DNA of 64,000 bases from JASLDZ01 sp964244065 (GTDB taxonomy: Bacteria > Pseudomonadota > Alphaproteobacteria > Caulobacterales > Caulobacteraceae). Position 1 is the stretch's first letter, and every line of letters begins with the position of its first letter. A program made the translations under genes and the position numbers. A model generated the notes under the pieces. The model saw only the letters and a list, made by a program, of their open reading frames with translations. It was not told where the DNA came from and did not search any database. Where the stretch lies: contig CAXTHH010000001.1 of NCBI GenBank assembly GCA_964244065.1, forward strand, positions 496,001-560,000, in the 5' to 3' direction. Positions 47,387 to 55,585 of the stretch are shown piece after piece.

Positions 47387-48904
47387 TTGACCACTTTCAC
47401 CGAACTCAACCTCGCCCCCGTGCTGCTGCGCGCGCTCGAAGGCGAAGGCTACACCACCCCCACCCCGATCCAGGCGCAGGCGATCGCGCCCGTGATGGCC
47501 GGCAAGGACCTTCTCGGCATCGCCCAGACGGGCACCGGCAAGACCGCCGCCTTTGCGCTCCCGATCATCCACCGGCTGATGGCCGACCATCGGCTGGCGC
47601 CCAAGCGCGGCTGCCGCTGCCTGGTGCTCTCCCCCACCCGCGAGCTGGCCAGCCAGATCGCCGAGAGCTTCAAGACCTACGGCCGCCACACGCAGATCAG
47701 CGTCGGCGTGATCTTCGGCGGCGTGAACATCCGCCCGCAGATCAAGATGCTCGAGCGCGGCGTGGACGTGCTGGTGGCCACCCCCGGCCGCCTGCTCGAC
47801 CACCTCGGCCAGCACACCGCCAACCTGGCCGACACCGAGATCTTCGTGCTCGACGAGGCCGACCAGATGCTCGACCTCGGCTTCATCCTGCCGATCCGCC
47901 GCATCATCAAGAACTTCAAGCACGCCCGCCAGAACCTGTTCTTCTCCGCCACCATGCCGAGCGAGATCGGCAAGCTGGCGGCGGAGCTGCTGCGCTCGCC
48001 CGTGCAGGTCTCGGTCACGCCCGAGTCGACCACCGTCGACCGCGTCGACCAGCGCCTCCTGTTCGTGGAGGGCGAGCGCAAGCGCGAGCTGCTGGCCGAG
48101 CTGTTCGCCGACCCCAAGTTCACCCGCACCCTGGTCTTCACCCGCACCAAGCGCGGGGCGGACCGGGTGGCCAAGCACCTGGAGGCGTGCGGGGTGACCG
48201 CCGCCTCGATCCACGGCGACAAGAGCCAGCCCCAGCGCGAGAAGGCGCTCGCCGCGTTCAAGGCCGGGCAGGTCCGCGCCCTGGTGGCCACCGACATCGC
48301 CGCCCGCGGCATCGACGTGGACGCCGTCAGCCACGTGGTGCAGTTCGAGCTGCCCAACGTGCCGGAGGCCTACGTCCACCGCATCGGCCGCACGGCGCGC
48401 GCCGGCGCCTCGGGCTCGGCCGTGGCCTTCTGCGCCGACGACGAGCGCAACCTGCTGAAGGACATTCAGAAGGTCACGCGCCAGACCATCCCCAGCTTCG
48501 ACCGCCGCCGCGACCCGGGCCTCGCCGTCATGGCCAAGGCCACCCGCGCGCAGGAGGACGCCCGCAAGGCCGAGCCCCGCACCGAGCAGCACCCCGCCCG
48601 CCAGCGTCCCGCCGAGGAGCGCCAGCGTCAGCCGCACCGCCAGCGCCGCAACGGCCAGGGCCGCCCGCAAGCCGCCCCCGGCGGAGCGCCCGGCGCCCAG
48701 GCGCAGCGCCCGCAGGGCCAGCCCCGTCCGCAAGGGCAGGGGGCCAAGGCGCACGGGCACGGCGAGGGTCGCCAGCAGCATGACGGCGGCCGCGCCCAGC
48801 CCAACGCCGCCCCGCGTCGTCCCGACGTGGGCGGCGGCGCGCCCAAGCGCGTCTCCAGCACCACCGGCCGCACGGGCGAGCGCTGGGACCCGGCCAACAG
48901 CTGA
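47387..48904 (+). CDS. rhlE: DEAD-box RNA helicase, RhlE type
   Basis: A 505-aa DEAD-box helicase involved in ribosome assembly and mRNA turnover. The core is complete: the Q motif (TTPTPIQAQAIAP), Walker A AQTGTGKTAAF, VLDEADQMLD, SATMP, and HRIGRTARAG. The last 130 residues are a Gln/Arg/Pro/Gly-rich basic tail typical of RNA-binding extensions. The start is TTG 47387 (TTFTELNLAPVLLRAL); no ATG or GTG lies at the right place, so translation initiation may be weak or regulated. Confidence 0.93.
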   Translation: MTTFTELNLAPVLLRALEGEGYTTPTPIQAQAIAPVMAGKDLLGIAQTGTGKTAAFALPIIHRLMADHRLAPKRGCRCLVLSPTRELASQIAESFKTYGRHTQISVGVIFGGVNIRPQIKMLERGVDVLVATPGRLLDHLGQHTANLADTEIFVLDEADQMLDLGFILPIRRIIKNFKHARQNLFFSATMPSEIGKLAAELLRSPVQVSVTPESTTVDRVDQRLLFVEGERKRELLAELFADPKFTRTLVFTRTKRGADRVAKHLEACGVTAASIHGDKSQPQREKALAAFKAGQVRALVATDIAARGIDVDAVSHVVQFELPNVPEAYVHRIGRTARAGASGSAVAFCADDERNLLKDIQKVTRQTIPSFDRRRDPGLAVMAKATRAQEDARKAEPRTEQHPARQRPAEERQRQPHRQRRNGQGRPQAAPGGAPGAQAQRPQGQPRPQGQGAKAHGHGEGRQQHDGGRAQPNAAPRRPDVGGGAPKRVSSTTGRTGERWDPANS

Positions 48905-48920
48905 CTCCCTCCATCCCCGA

Positions 48921-49031
48921 CCCGTCGCCCTCGGGCTTGACCCGAGGGCCGGGCGTCAGTCGTGCGGGACGTTGACCCGCTTGCATGCGGACCGTTCGGC
49001 CCTCGGATCAAGTCCGAGGGCGCCGAGGGAG
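48921..49031. repeat. 109-bp-type inverted repeat, copy 2
   Basis: The left arm CCGTCGCCCTCGGGCTTGAC and the right arm ...GTCCGAGGGCGCCGAGGGAG match copies at 37200 and 50407, including the spacing between arms and the inner GGGCCGGGCG...CGGCCCTCGG. Here the arms have diverged more than in copy 1. It lies between rhlE and the bkd operon. Confidence 0.8.
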
Positions 49032-49079
49032 TGGGGAACGGGGAGCGAGGTGACCCATCCGCACTCCGGGCGTTGTCTC

Positions 49080-49114
49080 CGCGTCGGCCGCCGCTTAAGA
49101 GCACGGCCGACGCG
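49080..49114. promoter_or_regulatory. 11-bp inverted repeat just upstream of bkdA1
   Basis: CGCGTCGGCCG (49080-49090) and CGGCCGACGCG (49104-49114) are exact complements around a 13-base spacer containing CTTAAG. The repeat ends 17 bases before the GTG of bkdA1. It could be an operator for the operon or an mRNA hairpin close to the start. Confidence 0.5.
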
Positions 49115-49131
49115 ACAGGCCGCCGCAGGCG

Positions 49132-50388
49132 GTGACAAGATCGCCCCCGGAGTCGACGCTCTTGAAGAACAGCCGGCCGCTCAGCCTGCACATTCCGGAA
49201 CCGACCGGCCGCCCCGGCGACCAACCGCGGTTCGAGTTTCCCCTGCAGGCCGCCGGCGAGGCGCCCCGCCCCGAGATCGACGTCGATCCCCACAGCATCC
49301 GCGAGATGGCCTACGGCCTGGTCCGCGTGCTCGACGACGAGGGCCGCGCGGTGGGACCGTGGGACCCGCGGCTCGACCCCGACACCCTGCGTCGCGGCCT
49401 GAAGAACATGGTGCTGACCCGCACCTTCGACGACCGGATGTACCGCGCCCAGCGCCAGGGCAAGACCAGCTTCTACATGAAGTGCACGGGCGAGGAGGCG
49501 GTGGCCTGCGCCCAGGCCCTGGTCCTCAGCAACGAGGACATGGGTTTCCCCACCTATCGCCAGCAGGGCCTGCTCATCTCCAGAGGCTATCCGCTGGCGA
49601 CGATGATGAACCAGATCTATTCCAACGCCGCCGACCCGATCAAAGGCCGGCAGCTGCCGATCATGTACTCCTCCAAGGAGTTCGGCTTCTTCACGATCAG
49701 CGGCAACCTGGGTACGCAGTACCCGCAGGCCGTCGGCTGGGCCATGGCCAGCGCCTACAAGGGCGACGACAAGATCGCCATCACCTGGATCGGCGACGGC
49801 GCCACCGCCGAGGGCGACTTCCACAACGCCCTCACCTTCGCGTCGGTCTACCGCGCGCCGGTGATCCTCAACATCGTCAACAACCAGTGGGCCATCAGCA
49901 GCTTCCACGGCATCGCGGGCGGCGAGCGGACCACCTTCGCCGCGCGGGGCGTCGGCTACGGCCTGCCGGCGCTGCGGGTGGACGGGAACGACTTCCTGGC
50001 CGTGTACGCCGCCACGCAATGGGCCAGCGACCGGGCCCGCGCCAACCTGGGCGCCACGGTGCTGGAGCTCTTCACCTACCGCGCCCAGCAGCACTCCACC
50101 TCCGACGACCCGGCGCGCTACCGCCCCGCCGACGAGCACACCGCTTGGCCCCTGGGCGACCCCATCGCCCGCCTGCGCCAGCACCTGACCGCCCTCGGCG
50201 AGTGGGACGACGCCCGCCACGCGGCGCTGGAGGCCGAGTGCCTGGAGGAGGTCAAGGCCGCCGCCCGCGAGAGCGAGGCCATCGGCACGCTGGGCCAGAG
50301 CCGCCCCTCCGTGAAGGAGATGTTCGAGGAGGTGTTCAAGGAGCCCGACTGGCGCATCCAGGAACAACGCGGCCAGGTGGGGGTCTGA
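49132..50388 (+). CDS. bkdA1: Branched-chain 2-oxoacid dehydrogenase E1 alpha
   Basis: E1 alpha (418 aa) of the branched-chain 2-oxoacid dehydrogenase, which oxidises the keto acids of Val, Leu and Ile. The long N-terminus (LSLHIPEPTGRPGDQPRFEF) and GFPTYRQQGLLISRGYPL are typical of BkdA1 rather than PdhA. The TPP motif is GDGATAEGDFHNALTFAS...NN. GTG 49132 is the start; an in-frame TTG lies ten codons on. It opens the operon bkdA1-bkdA2-bkdB-unknown-lpd. Confidence 0.94.
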   Translation: MTRSPPESTLLKNSRPLSLHIPEPTGRPGDQPRFEFPLQAAGEAPRPEIDVDPHSIREMAYGLVRVLDDEGRAVGPWDPRLDPDTLRRGLKNMVLTRTFDDRMYRAQRQGKTSFYMKCTGEEAVACAQALVLSNEDMGFPTYRQQGLLISRGYPLATMMNQIYSNAADPIKGRQLPIMYSSKEFGFFTISGNLGTQYPQAVGWAMASAYKGDDKIAITWIGDGATAEGDFHNALTFASVYRAPVILNIVNNQWAISSFHGIAGGERTTFAARGVGYGLPALRVDGNDFLAVYAATQWASDRARANLGATVLELFTYRAQQHSTSDDPARYRPADEHTAWPLGDPIARLRQHLTALGEWDDARHAALEAECLEEVKAAARESEAIGTLGQSRPSVKEMFEEVFKEPDWRIQEQRGQVGV

Positions 50389-50406
50389 CGCCGATGCACC
50401 TCATGT

Positions 50407-50515
50407 CTCCGCCATCCTCGGGCTTGACCCGAGGATCGGGCGCCGATCGTGCGCAACCTCGGCCCGTCTGCCCGCCGAACGCTCGGCCCTCGGATCAAGT
50501 CCGAGGGCGACGGAG
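50407..50515. repeat. 109-bp inverted repeat, copy 3, inside the bkd operon
   Basis: The left arm starts CTCCGCCATCCTCGGGCTTG and the right arm ends GTCCGAGGGCGACGGAG. Arm order, inner sequence (CGGGCGCCGATCGTGCG) and total length match copy 1 at 37200. It fills most of the 159-base gap between bkdA1 and bkdA2, 32 bases before the bkdA2 ATG. Confidence 0.85.
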
Positions 50516-50547
50516 GCTGGGTGCTCTCGGTGGGGAGGCCGCCTGAC

Positions 50548-51564
50548 ATGCCCGCGATGAACATGATCCAGGCGCTCAACAGCGCCCTCGACGTCAAGAT
50601 GGCCGAGGACCCCGACGTGCTCAGCTTCGGCGAGGACGCCGGCTATTTCGGCGGCGTGTTCCGCGTCACCGAGAGCCTGCAGCAGAAGCACGGCCTGACC
50701 CGCAGCTTCGACGCGCCCATCGCCGAGGGCGGCATCATGGCCGCGGCCATCGGCATGGCGGTGTACGGCCTGCGCCCCGTCGTGGAGATGCAATTCGCCG
50801 ACTACATCTACCCGGCCTACGACCAGATCGTCAGCGAGGCGGCGCGCATCCGCTACCGCTCGGGCGGGCAGTTCAGCGTGCCCGTGGTGGTGCGCAGCCC
50901 CTACGGCGGCGGCATCTTCGGCGGGCAGACGCACAGCCAGAGCCCCGAGGCGCTGTTCACCCACGTGGCCGGGCTGAAGGTGGTGATCCCGAGCAATCCC
51001 TACGACGCCAAGGGCCTGCTGAGCGCCGCCATCGAGGACGACGACCCTGTGATCTTCTTCGAGCCCAAGCGGCTCTACAACGGCCCCTTCGACGGCTGGC
51101 ACGACAAGCCGGTGAAGCCGTGGACCGGGCACCCCAAGGCCGACGTGCCGGCCGGCCGCTACGTGGTCCCGCTCGGCCAGGCCGAGATCATCCGCGAGGG
51201 CGCCGACGTCACCATGCTCGCCTACGGCACCATGGCGCACGTGGCCGTGGCGGCGGCCGAGCACGCGGGCGTGGACGCCGAGGTGCTCGACCTGAAGACG
51301 CTGGTGCCCGTGGACATCCAGGCCATCGAGCGCTCCGTCCGCAAGACCGGCCGCTGCGTGATCGTGCACGAGGCGACGCGCACCTCCGGCTTCGGCGCGG
51401 AGCTGTCGGCGCTGGTCACCGAGCGCTGCTTCCACCACCTGGAGGCGCCCGTGCTGCGCGTCACCGGCTGGGACACGCCTTATCCCCACGCCTTCGAGTG
51501 GGACTACTTCCCCGGCCCCGAGCGGGTGGCCGAGGCGCTCAAGAAGACGATGGCGGAGGTCTGA
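50548..51564 (+). CDS. bkdA2: Branched-chain 2-oxoacid dehydrogenase E1 beta
   Basis: E1 beta (338 aa), the partner of BkdA1. It has the transketolase-type pyrimidine-binding domain (GEDAGYFGGVFRVTESLQQK, DAPIAEGGIMAAAIGMA, MQFADYIYPAYDQI) and the C-terminal transketolase domain (VHEATRTSGFGAELSA). Unlike PdhB it has no lipoyl domain. ATG 50548 lies after the repeat; the longer frame from 50449 would translate the repeat and is not supported by homology. Confidence 0.95.
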   Translation: MPAMNMIQALNSALDVKMAEDPDVLSFGEDAGYFGGVFRVTESLQQKHGLTRSFDAPIAEGGIMAAAIGMAVYGLRPVVEMQFADYIYPAYDQIVSEAARIRYRSGGQFSVPVVVRSPYGGGIFGGQTHSQSPEALFTHVAGLKVVIPSNPYDAKGLLSAAIEDDDPVIFFEPKRLYNGPFDGWHDKPVKPWTGHPKADVPAGRYVVPLGQAEIIREGADVTMLAYGTMAHVAVAAAEHAGVDAEVLDLKTLVPVDIQAIERSVRKTGRCVIVHEATRTSGFGAELSALVTERCFHHLEAPVLRVTGWDTPYPHAFEWDYFPGPERVAEALKKTMAEV

Positions 51565-51569
51565 CAGGC

Positions 51570-53390
51570 ATGGGCCGCTTCGTCTTCAAGCTCCCCGACG
51601 TGGGGGAGGGCACCGCCGAGGCCGAGCTCGTCGCCTGGCACGTGAAGGTCGGCGACCGCGTGGCCGAGGACCAGCCCCTGGCCGACGTGATGACCGACAA
51701 GGCCACCGTGGAGCTCACCTCGCCGGTGGCGGGCGTGGTGCGCGAGCTGCACGGCGCGCCCGGCGACATGCGCGCGGTCAAGAGCGAGCTGGTCATCCTG
51801 GAGACCGAGGGCGCCGACGCCTCCGGCGGCGAGGACCAGCGACTTGTCCCCGCGCCGTCCGGCGAGCGTAACGTGGACGCGCGTGACACCCCCCCCACCA
51901 CTCCCGCCTCCGAGCGCCCCGCGATGAACGGGTCGGGTGTCGTGTCGCCTGTCGTGTCGCCGGAATCGCGTCGCGACGACACCTGCCCCGCCCCGAATGC
52001 GGAAGGCATGATCGAGTGCGAAGCCGACGTGGCGCCCGCCGGCGCGCAGGGCGACTTCGTCTTCCGCCTGCCGGACGTGGGCGAGGGCACCGCGGAGGCC
52101 GAGCTCGTCGCCTGGAAAGTGGCCGTCGGCGATCGCGTGGAGGAGGACCAGCCCCTCGCCGACGTGATGACGGACAAGGCGACGGTGGAGCTCACCGCGC
52201 CGGTCGCGGGCGTGGTCACGGCCCTGCACGGCGAGGTCGGGCAGATGGTCGCCGTGAAGGCGCCGCTGGTAGAGCTGCATACCGGCAAGGGCGCGGCTGC
52301 CGCCCCCCTTCCGTCGGCTTCGCCGCCACCTCCCGCACAAGGGGGGAGGAGAGGCGCGACTCTCCCTCCCCCTCGTGGGGAGGGGGGACCGCCGCAGGCG
52401 GTGGGTGGGGGGACCACAGCCGCGACATCGGCGGGCGAAGCGCGCCAGCGCGCCCCCGGCGGCGGCGGCTTCGCCGCTTCGCAGCCCGCCTTCGCCACCC
52501 GCGCGCCCGGGACCAAGCCGCTCGCCAGCCCCGCCGTCCGCCGCCGCGCGCACGAACTCGGCGTCCAGCTCCAGTATGTCCCGGGCACGGGCCCCGCGGG
52601 CCGCATCGCGCACGCCGACCTCGACGCCTACCTCGCCCGCGACCATGCGCCCGCCCCTCAGTCCGCCGCGCCGCCCTCCGGTCCGGTCCGGCGCGAGGCG
52701 GTGGACGACCTCAGGATCATCGGCCTGCGCCGCCGCATCGCGCAGCAGATGCAGGAGTCCAAGCGGCGCATCCCTCACTTCATGTATGCGGAGGAGGTGG
52801 ACGTCACCGAGTTGGAGGAGCTCCGCGCCCACCTGAACGCCACCAAGGCCAAGGACCAGCCCAAGCTCACCCTGCTGCCGTTCCTGATCACCGGGCTGTG
52901 CAGGGTCCTGCCCGGCTACCCCAACATCAACGCCCGCTTCGACGACGAGGCCGGCGTGCTGCACCGTCACGCGGGCGTGCACCTCGGCATGGCCACCCAG
53001 ACGCCCAGCGGCCTGATCGTGCCCGTGATCCGCCATGCCGAGAGCCTGGACGTGTGGGCGCTCGCCGCCGAGATCACGCGCCTGGCCAACGCCACCCGCG
53101 ACGGCACGGCCAGGAGGGAGGAGCTCTCCGGCTCCACCATCACCCTCACCAGCCTCGGCCCGCTCGGCGGCGTGACGCACACCCCGGTGATCAACCACCC
53201 GGAGACCGCCATCGTCGGCCCCAACAAGATCATCGAGCGCCCGGTGGTCCGGAACGGCGCGATCGTGGTCCGCAAGATGATGAACATCAGCTCCAGCTTC
53301 GACCACCGCGTGGTCGACGGCTGGGACGCCGCCGAGATGATCCAGAAGCTCAAGGGCCTGCTGGAACACCCGGCGACGCTGTTCATGTGA
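51570..53390 (+). CDS. bkdB: Branched-chain 2-oxoacid dehydrogenase E2 with two lipoyl domains
   Basis: E2 (606 aa) of the branched-chain complex. Lipoyl domain 1 (residues about 3-78) and lipoyl domain 2 (about 164-240) both have LPDVGEGTAEAELVAW and the lipoyl-lysine motif VMTDKATVEL. A linker with a palindromic repeat (LPPPRGEGGPPQAVGGG) leads to the subunit-binding domain (SPAVRRRAHELGVQL) and the acyltransferase domain with SSSFDHRVVDGWDAA. Most BkdB proteins I know have one lipoyl domain. It starts five bases after bkdA2. Confidence 0.95.
   Translation: MGRFVFKLPDVGEGTAEAELVAWHVKVGDRVAEDQPLADVMTDKATVELTSPVAGVVRELHGAPGDMRAVKSELVILETEGADASGGEDQRLVPAPSGERNVDARDTPPTTPASERPAMNGSGVVSPVVSPESRRDDTCPAPNAEGMIECEADVAPAGAQGDFVFRLPDVGEGTAEAELVAWKVAVGDRVEEDQPLADVMTDKATVELTAPVAGVVTALHGEVGQMVAVKAPLVELHTGKGAAAAPLPSASPPPPAQGGRRGATLPPPRGEGGPPQAVGGGTTAATSAGEARQRAPGGGGFAASQPAFATRAPGTKPLASPAVRRRAHELGVQLQYVPGTGPAGRIAHADLDAYLARDHAPAPQSAAPPSGPVRREAVDDLRIIGLRRRIAQQMQESKRRIPHFMYAEEVDVTELEELRAHLNATKAKDQPKLTLLPFLITGLCRVLPGYPNINARFDDEAGVLHRHAGVHLGMATQTPSGLIVPVIRHAESLDVWALAAEITRLANATRDGTARREELSGSTITLTSLGPLGGVTHTPVINHPETAIVGPNKIIERPVVRNGAIVVRKMMNISSSFDHRVVDGWDAAEMIQKLKGLLEHPATLFM
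52303..52412. repeat. Palindromic repeat lying in frame in the bkdB linker
   Basis: The left half has CCCCTTCCGTCGGCTTCGCC and CACCTCCC...GGGGGGAG. The right half has CCCTCCCC-loop-GGGGAGGG, then ACCGCC-GCA-GGCGGT and GGGTGGGGGGA. The right half is almost identical to 26602-26652 in pdhC, read in the same frame; the two stem changes (CCGGC/GCCGG against CCGCC/GGCGG) keep pairing. Confidence 0.78.
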
Positions 53391-53857
53391 TGCTCCTCGC
53401 CTGCCTTCCGGTGGCGGACATCTGCGTAGCGCAGCCGTTCACCCGGACAGTCAATCACAGGGTGGCGATGGAGCTTCCACCCCCCGACGGTGAGCCATCT
53501 CCGCTCGCGAAGGCTGACCCACAGCAGGTGCTGTTTGCCGGGGTCAAGATGGACATTTTCGACGGCGATCTTGTGTGGACATCCTCCGTCCGGCGGGTCG
53601 GCCGACTTTGCTCCGGTCAGCATTGCATCGCCTTCCGGGAGAGGCAACTTGGACGCAGCTGGGCGAGCATCAGCCTGCAGCCGGTGTCGAAGCAGGCGAC
53701 CAGCGTGTCGATCTACCGCAGCATCGTGGTCGATGCTGTCTCTCCTGATCGACTGAAGCAGGCGCTCGCCGCCATCAACCTGCCGACAGATGACCCGACC
53801 GTCTTCATTTCGGCGACCCGCGTGTTCGCGGCCGTTCCAAGGAGCCGCACCCCATGA
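53390..53857 (+). CDS. Unknown protein between bkdB and lpd
   Basis: A 155-aa protein I do not recognise. Its ATG overlaps the bkdB stop (TGATG) and its own stop overlaps the lpd ATG (ATGA), so it is held tightly in the operon. Features are an N-terminal hydrophobic stretch without charged residues (MLLACLPVADICVAQPF), a CSGQHCIAF pair of cysteines and a C-terminal segment VDAVSPDRLKQALAAINLPT. A start at an internal ATG (MELPPPDGEPS) is possible. Base composition is slightly lower in G+C than its neighbours. Confidence 0.6.
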   Translation: MLLACLPVADICVAQPFTRTVNHRVAMELPPPDGEPSPLAKADPQQVLFAGVKMDIFDGDLVWTSSVRRVGRLCSGQHCIAFRERQLGRSWASISLQPVSKQATSVSIYRSIVVDAVSPDRLKQALAAINLPTDDPTVFISATRVFAAVPRSRTP

Positions 53858-55242
53858 CGCAGACACTGACGCCCAAGGTCCTCGTCGTCGGCGGCGGCCC
53901 CGGCGGCTACGTGGCCGCCATCCGCGCCGGCCAGCTCGGGCTGGACACCGTGCTGGTGGAAGGGACGCGCCTGGGCGGCACCTGCCTGATCCGGGGGTGC
54001 ATCCCGTCCAAGGCGCTGATCCACGTCGCGTCCGAGGTGGAGACCATGCGGCGCGCGGCGGAGGGCGGGCGGCACGGCGTGCGGCTCGCCGCCGCGCCCG
54101 TGATCGACATGCCCGAGACCGTCGCCTGGAAGGAGACGGTGGTCGACAAGCTGAACACCGGCGTCACCAACCTGTTGCGCCGGGCCAAGGTGAAGGTGGT
54201 CGAGGGCTGGGGCGTGTTCGAGGACGCCAAGACGGTCCGGGTCGGCGACACGCTGATCCGGGCCGAGACCGTGATCCTGGCCAGCGGGTCGCTGGCGGTG
54301 GAGCTGCCGCACATCCCGTTCGGCGGCGACGTGATCTCCTCCACCGAGGCCCTGTCCCTGCCCGAGCTGCCGCGGCGGCTGGCCGTGGTGGGCGCCGGCT
54401 ACATCGGGCTGGAGCTGGGCATCGCCTTCCGCAAGTTCGGCTGCGAGGTGACCATCGTCGAGGCGCAGGACCGGATCCTGCCGCTCTACGACGAGCAGCT
54501 CACCAGCCCCGTCCGCCGCTGGCTGGAGAAGCGCGGCGTTACGATGCACATGGGCGCCAAGGCCCAGGGCTTCGAGAACGGCGAGCTGGTGGTGGAGGCC
54601 AAGGGCGGCGAGGTGATCCGCGTGCCGGCCGACAGGGTGCTCGTCACCGTCGGCCGCAAGCCGAACACGCAAGGCTGGGGGCTGGAGGCCACGGGCGTCG
54701 CCATGGACGGCCGCTTCGTGCGCGTCGACGACCAGTGCGCCACCAGCGTCCGCGGCGTCTACGCCATCGGCGACCTCGTGGGCGAGCCCATGCTGGCACA
54801 CAAGGCGAGCGCCCAGGGCGAGATGGTTGCCGAGATCATCGCCGGGCGCCGCCGCCGCTTCGCCCCGGTCACCGTCGCCGCGGTGTGCTTCACGGAGCCT
54901 GAAATCGTGTCCGCGGGGCTCCTTCCCGGCGAGCCCGGCGCGGACGGGCCGGAGGTGATGACGGCGATCTTCCCCTTCCAGGCCAACGGCCGGGCGCTCA
55001 GCATGGAGGCGGGCGACGACGGCGGCTTCGTGCGCATCCTCGCCCGCCGCGACGACCACCGGGTGCTCGGCGTGCAGGCGGTGGGCGCGCACGTCAGCGA
55101 GATGTCGGGCGAGTTCGCCACGGCGCTGGAGATGGGCGCGACGCTGGAGGACGTGGCCGGCACGATCCACGTCCACCCCACGCTCACCGAAGGGTTCCAC
55201 GAGGCCGCCCAGCGCGCGCTCGGCCACGCGATCCACATCTGA
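53854..55242 (+). CDS. lpd: Dihydrolipoamide dehydrogenase (E3) of the bkd operon
   Basis: E3 flavoprotein (462 aa) for the branched-chain complex. The FAD motif is GGGPGGYVAAIRAGQLG, the redox disulfide is in GGTCLIRGCIPSK, NAD motif GAGYIGLELG, and the C-terminal HPT is in HVHPTLTEGFHEA. It differs clearly in sequence from the pdh-operon E3 at 27640, so each complex has its own E3. ATG overlaps the previous stop. Confidence 0.95.
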   Translation: MTQTLTPKVLVVGGGPGGYVAAIRAGQLGLDTVLVEGTRLGGTCLIRGCIPSKALIHVASEVETMRRAAEGGRHGVRLAAAPVIDMPETVAWKETVVDKLNTGVTNLLRRAKVKVVEGWGVFEDAKTVRVGDTLIRAETVILASGSLAVELPHIPFGGDVISSTEALSLPELPRRLAVVGAGYIGLELGIAFRKFGCEVTIVEAQDRILPLYDEQLTSPVRRWLEKRGVTMHMGAKAQGFENGELVVEAKGGEVIRVPADRVLVTVGRKPNTQGWGLEATGVAMDGRFVRVDDQCATSVRGVYAIGDLVGEPMLAHKASAQGEMVAEIIAGRRRRFAPVTVAAVCFTEPEIVSAGLLPGEPGADGPEVMTAIFPFQANGRALSMEAGDDGGFVRILARRDDHRVLGVQAVGAHVSEMSGEFATALEMGATLEDVAGTIHVHPTLTEGFHEAAQRALGHAIHI

Positions 55243-55322
55243 AGCGAGGCTTGCGAGGGGAGGGGGCCTTGGCTAGAAACCCGCCTCCCGCCGCAGGCCC
55301 CGCCAGGCCCGCGGGCCGGTGA

Positions 55323-55412
55323 GGTGAGGTGGCGGAGTGGTCGATCGCGCACGCTTGGAAAGCGTGTTTAGGTGAAAGCCTAACGAGGGTTCGAATCCCT
55401 CTCTCACCGCCA
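55323..55412 (+). tRNA. tRNA-Ser (GGA)
   Basis: This is a 90-nt tRNA with a long variable arm. Acceptor GGTGAGG pairs with TCTCACC, then G73 and an encoded CCA. The anticodon stem CACGC/GCGTG encloses loop TTGGAAA, with GGA at 55357-55359. The variable arm TTTAGGTGAAAGCCTAA forms a stem, as expected for a class II tRNA. Confidence 0.96.
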
Positions 55413-55514
55413 CCGGCGGATACCAACGCCCCGCTCGCAACCTGCACGTATGCTCGACCGGGTCAGGGCGACGGCCCGCGGGGGGGTGCGGGTCGGCGAA
55501 CCTCTCGCGATCCA

Positions 55515-55553
55515 GCCCGTGCGCAGGCCTTCCGGAGATTGCGGCGCACGGGC
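55515..55553. other. 10-bp inverted repeat before the histidine kinase gene
   Basis: GCCCGTGCGC (55515-55524) and GCGCACGGGC (55544-55553) are exact complements around 19 bases. It lies between tRNA-Ser and the kinase start. It could terminate the tRNA transcript or be a leader hairpin of the kinase mRNA; no U tract follows. Confidence 0.4.
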
Positions 55554-55585
55554 CGTCCATCCTCGCTTAATCGCTTTCGGCGAGA

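Noticed and set aside
50449..50547. Longer bkdA2 start upstream at 50449
   Set aside because: The extra residues would come entirely from the 109-bp repeat and the E1 beta homology begins at ATG 50548.
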